Shown here piece after piece: positions 59,779 through 64,000 of a DNA stretch of 64,000 bases. The stretch lies in assembly GCA_013398175.1 (NCBI GenBank), contig VZRZ01002225.1:1300019-1364018 (forward strand). The letters run 5' to 3'. The translations under genes were made by a program, and so were the position numbers. The stretch is from Climacteris rufus. Its lineage: Eukaryota > Chordata > Aves > Passeriformes > Climacteridae. Numbering within the stretch: the stretch's first letter is position 1; every line of letters begins with the position of its first letter. A model generated the notes under the pieces. That model searched no databases. It saw only the letters and a list, made by a program, of their open reading frames with translations, and was not told the origin of the DNA.

Positions 59779-62700
59779 CACCCACTCTTTGGGTTTTCTT
59801 AGTGCCCTTCAGATTTTCCTAGGCAAATCATTTCAAGAGAGGACAATTTTAGCAATTTTTAAAACTGTTTGCAGTGACTTCTTAACACACATACCTTTAA
59901 TGCTACAGGTCAAAAGAGTATTGTTAGTTAGATGGCAAAAAGAAAGGAAAGGAAAAACAACTGGCAATAAAAATATTTATGTCAATGATAACGTGTATTA
60001 AAAACAGTAACAGCTAAAAAATCTATGTGGATATATCTATATGCTAACTATCAAAAATTATTTTGTAGAAATAGGTTACAAACTCAAAATAGGCACAGAT
60101 TTACAGGAAGAAGAGGTAAACCTAGGAGCCACAAACACACAGATATGCTGCCTAGATAAATTCTTAAACTGAAACCACGTTTCTTTCTCTGTTCTGTGTT
60201 CTTCCCATATTTGACACAAGCATCTTCAAGAATTGCAATGTTTTGTTAATTTATTGGCATATGTTTAAAACTGGTGATAAAAGACATGAAGTTTGGCTCA
60301 AAAACACAGAAAAAAATACTGGAAAATTCTGGTTTTTAATGTAGAGAGCACTGTGTCTTCTTTAGGGCAGAATTCTGCCCACATTGTTGATTAGCAGAGC
60401 CCTAAGCTCTTTGAAGTAGGATTCCCTACACCTGTTTTCTTAGAGAACAGGGTATTCATCAACCAACTTGGCTCATCTGTTTCTACAAATAAGACTTCAT
60501 GAGTGCTCAGTTACACTTGACTAGGTAGAAGGGAATCTCTTAAGCATTAACCATACAAAATGTTTTGGTTTTGCTGTCAAGAAAAATGACCTGCCAACTT
60601 CATTTCAACTTCACTTCAAACTCACTTCCCCCTTGCATGTGGCTTTCTGACAGTATTAATCTCACAGTCTGTATGTACTGTAATATACATATTTCTGGCT
60701 GTTGAACTCCTAAATGCAATTCCAATTTTCCTCCTATACACCTATGATGGTTTTCACTTCAGATTAGCTGTGAGCTGTAAGCCTATCTTTCTTATTTTTT
60801 TAAGGAAATCCTATATTGGATCAAATTGTTTACAAAAATTTCTGTCTTTTGTTCTACTAAATAATTAAGTATATGTTTGCATATAGTTACTTTGTATCAT
60901 ACAATAGTAAATATTTTATTGGTATATTCAGTGTTAAACTATCACTGACAATTTAATAAAGCCAAAGGTCATATATATCTCCCTGCATGTTCCACCTTTG
61001 GAGGCAGAATTAGAACAGGAAGGAGTGCTTTCACTGTTAAGTGCCAGCTTTTTTTTTTTTTTTTTTGTGCTGGAATATTTAAAGTTAGCTTCAAGGACTG
61101 ATGATCTCAGTATTCCAGTCCTATAAGTGGGACAATATGAGGAATCTCAAAAATGTGGAGTGAGACAATGTATCCAAACCTTTCATTTTTTTATTCAAAT
61201 AGCACATGCAAAGTCTCTGAGCAAGGATGTCCTTTATGCAAACTTGATATTGAAATTTTTAGCAATTCCCTGACAAAAATGATGATAACAGCAGAAATTT
61301 CAAACATATAATAGAATCTTTTTTCCCCCCTATCTCAGTTGCCCTTATCAGCTTAAGGGTAAGTTTTTGAGAGGGCCCAAAGGAGAGGAGGGGGAAACCT
61401 AAGTTATTTCATCACCTAATGATACACGCTGCTGGTTTGTTATATTTTCAGGCATGTTTAACCAGGCAAAGGGCCATAACGTTGACTTTTGGTGAGATTA
61501 TGGGTCTCAGGGTCAAGCTTGACTGACACCAACCGTGTACGTAAGAATCAAATTGATTTCACAGCTATAGTCCTGTTAAGATTAAGATATCACTTCTCCT
61601 GAAATCTGGAATTTACTACCTTCTAGTGACCTGTAATAGAGTCAGAAGCACGAACCCCACAACTGCCCCTCCTCAATAAAAAGTGATTTGGTTTATCTGC
61701 AATTCATTCTTCCCAGCTGTTCTTACACCTTGAGAGGTGAGGTAACCCACCCAACTGCAGACCAGTATGAAACAGTACAGGGAAACAAGGAGATGGAAGA
61801 AGTATAAAGAGGGATAATGATGTTATTGAAGGAATATCCTGCTTCTACAGCTATTTTTCTTTTCCCACCCTTATGCAATTTCCTGTTTCTAAATTTGAAA
61901 GAAGAAACCCCAAAAATGTATCCTGCAAGATAAAAGAATACAAAAAAAAAATACTGAGTTTTTAAAAAATAACAACTCCTTCACTGGAATAACTCCAAAA
62001 TGTACTCAGTGTTGGGATTGGTGGGGGGTGTTCATTAAGAATTTTGTCAGGTGCACATATTTTAGAATAGGTGTTCTACTGATGTAAACACTTGAGTCAA
62101 TGAAATTTCATGTTCATGAAATAAAGCTATAATTAATGAAAGTTCAAATTCAAATGTGCAATTGCAAGAGATAACTTAAAAAAAAAAAAAGGTCTGGCAA
62201 AATGCAAGCCACCTCTCACTGTATGATCAACAGGATTGCGTTAAGTCACTCAGCCATGCTAATTCACCCCGTTTTATTACTAGCTCTTCATTAACACTCA
62301 CACTCTGTGTAATTATGCAAATATCTCTGAAGAAAAAAATATTCTTTTCGAATCGTTTTTTTAGTTCTGGGGGAAGTGTAACAACATATGTTTTTCAGAT
62401 ACTGAGAAGTGGTACCACCACTAATAGTGTGTTATTAACTTAAACTGGACAGCTTTCTCACATCAGTGTGGCCCAATCTTTTTGTGTACCTGAAGATAAC
62501 TTTGACCTAATGCAGGAGTTCAGTCTCTCCTAAGGTGTGGGTTGAACCTGGTGAAATTTCTTCTATCTGTGGTTATTCTATGACATCTCATGCTTAGGAG
62601 ATACTCTGCTGTATTTGAGTCTTCAGTTTTGGGAGCTGTATTAACAACTTTCTGCTTCTAAATGTACGGACTTTCCACACATACCAGGCATGTTTGGGAT

Positions 62701-63184
62701 GTGAAATCAAATAAAAGAGAAGCAGTGGTGTCATCTTCTTTTGGAGAAAGAGGAAGATCTGTGTAGAGGGATGCTCCAGGGTAGGACTGAAGGCTTTTCC
62801 CTACCCAAAACCTGATGTGCCAGACTCCTCTGCCTCTGTACACAGACGTGGTACTGTGTCGCGTACAAGAGAAGAAAGCACTTGAGACTTCCGAGCATGG
62901 CACACCAGGAATCAAGAGGTATTGTGTGATTTAAAGAAGAATATTCTGTCTCTATGTAGTTGGTTTGAGGGATAGTCAAATCAGAGGCATTTCAGTTCCA
63001 TCTCTGAAAAATGTGAATCTGCAAAGACGTGCTGTCTCTGCTTAGTGACGCTCAGGTCAGCAGTCAATACACAACACAAAAGATGGAAGTGAAAGGGACA
63101 ACATCAAGCCTTTGTGAGCCCAGGCTGGATCCACCCAAATTCTGGAGCTAGAGTCTGTTCAGAGGTCAGGGTCTGTGGCAGTAT
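59779..63184. other. Intergenic, no gene recognised
   Basis: This is AT-rich. It contains an 18-base poly-T at 61049-61066 and a poly-A near 62178-62190. The segment around 62230-62370 includes an octamer ATGCAAAT (62315-62322) in a mixed-composition block that could be regulatory. No gene was recognised. Confidence 0.5.
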
Positions 63185-63826
63185 GTGTGGCAAAAGTCAC
63201 AGCCCCACACGCTCATGACTGGTGGACTCAGCCTGGGGTTGGCACTGTCTGAGCCACGCTCCCTTGTCAGGGTGAGCTTTCTGGCTCACCCCCAGCATCC
63301 CTTGCAACGTTGTTTACATGTTTCAGTTTATTGGTTAATTAAGGTATTACTTCATGTTCTGTGTAAGGTTATGTTCTGGAAGCTTCATTGCTGTTCAGTT
63401 CTCCATTGGTTCCATGTAAATCCCTGTACTCCAATTGGTTACTCTCCCTGCTTGTATCCTGATAGATTCCCTGCTGTCCCCTTGCCCGTTGCCTGGTCCC
63501 TGAACCCTTCAGCTCTTCCCGACCCTCACGCCACCTCTCCCAGACCCCAGACCCTCTCCTGCCTTCCCTGCTGCCTCTGCCCAGGAAATAAAAGAGCTGG
63601 AAATCACACCAGAGCCCTTCTCTCTGGCCTTTATCCTCGCTTGCATCCGCAACATCAGCCCAGGGCTCTCTCTCACCCAGAGGAGCCAGCACTAACAGAG
63701 CTGCCGGAGGACGCCCTGTGTTTGGGGAAGCTGCGAGCTGCAGCCCCCGGAAAACCAGGGTCACTCCCAGACTATCGTTGAGTGGCCTCGAGCAGGCACC
63801 CGGACCCAGTGTTAAGGGTCCACCTC
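63185..63826 (+). mobile_element. LTR-like element (endogenous retrovirus), boundaries uncertain
   Basis: This is an abruptly GC-richer stretch with an LTR layout on the + strand. CCATTGG and CCAATTGG boxes lie at about 63401-63440. A pyrimidine-rich segment follows, then AATAAA at 63587-63592. After that comes a U5-like stretch (CTTTATCCTCGCTTGCATCC and onward) to about 63826. No TATA box is clear. No convincing TG...CA ends with matching duplications were found. GGGTC occurs on both sides (near 63169 and 63827), but then the right end would not be CA. The 198-codon open frame 63185-63781 is Pro/Leu/Ser-rich and lies wholly within the element; I do not consider it a gene. Confidence 0.55.
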
Positions 63827-64000
63827 CTTAGTGAGAAGTAAAAGGAGGTTGTAAGATCCTTTACTTCAACTGGTTTTTGCTAAAGCAGTGATAGTAATTC
63901 ACCCTGTGGGAACTCCAAGCCTTCTACAACCCTTTTAGATCTCATGTTAGATGACAAATCACAAAGGGCAGTGAGCAAATCATGTACATGTGGTTCATTC
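63827..64000. other. Right-end flank, nothing recognised
   Basis: This is a short unassigned sequence after the LTR-like element. It may be flanking DNA or the start of internal retroviral sequence; no primer-binding site was recognised. Confidence 0.5.

Noticed and set aside
59478..60001. Overlapping GC-rich open frames, possibly a first exon at a CpG island
   Set aside because: The region has LTR structure and matching 6-bp flanks; frames on both strands are Pro/Gly/Arg-rich, as expected from GC-rich DNA.
63185..63781. 198-codon open frame
   Set aside because: It lies entirely in the LTR-like element, is low in complexity (Pro/Leu/Ser) and spans the AATAAA signal; no protein family was recognised.
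1..64000. CRISPR arrays, operons, phage or plasmid systems
   Set aside because: The sequence is vertebrate nuclear DNA; no regularly spaced repeats or bacterial-type gene clusters are present.

Overview
This is nuclear genomic DNA from a bird, probably a passerine or close relative. The evidence is the set of CR1 3' ends finishing in ATTCTATG-like repeats, LTRs that resemble songbird endogenous retroviruses, AT-rich intergenic sequence, and spliced coding exons of a vertebrate gene. The passerine assignment rests on remembered repeat families and is inference. There is no sign of bacterial, phage or plasmid content.

The only protein-coding gene I can support is at the left edge, on the + strand. 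It is the last three coding exons of RERGL (RERG/RAS-like): 1-59, 2330-2478 and 3616-3898. GT-AG introns separate them, the reading frame is continuous across both junctions, and the protein ends in KRRKSV. The 5' exons, including the P-loop, lie left of the window. In mammals RERGL sits beside a large gene-poor interval, and the remaining ~60 kb here looks the same.

From about 5.8 kb to the right end the window is intergenic. What I recognise is repeats. CR1 LINE 3' fragments lie near 4.2, 13.3, 21.4, 26.6, 35.8, 39.3 and 44.7 kb. A few very old tRNA-type SINE (MIR/L3-like) remnants lie near 13.1, 18.5, 23.2 and 45.8 kb. Two solo LTRs have boundaries I could place by matching target-site duplications: 49214-50241 (5-bp GCCAG) and 59208-59772 (6-bp AAGGAG, GC- and CpG-rich). 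A third LTR-like stretch lies near 63.2-63.8 kb. There are also microsatellites, long A or T runs and one assembly gap (14757-14813).

I found no new gene system. The observations most worth checking are the CpG-rich young-looking LTR in an AT-rich desert, the degenerate GTPase motif of RERGL, a diverged repeat pair at 8.2/9.7 kb that I cannot name, two long open frames (22455-22991 + and 38612-39160 -) with no recognisable family, and a few stretches that read like possible conserved regulatory DNA.
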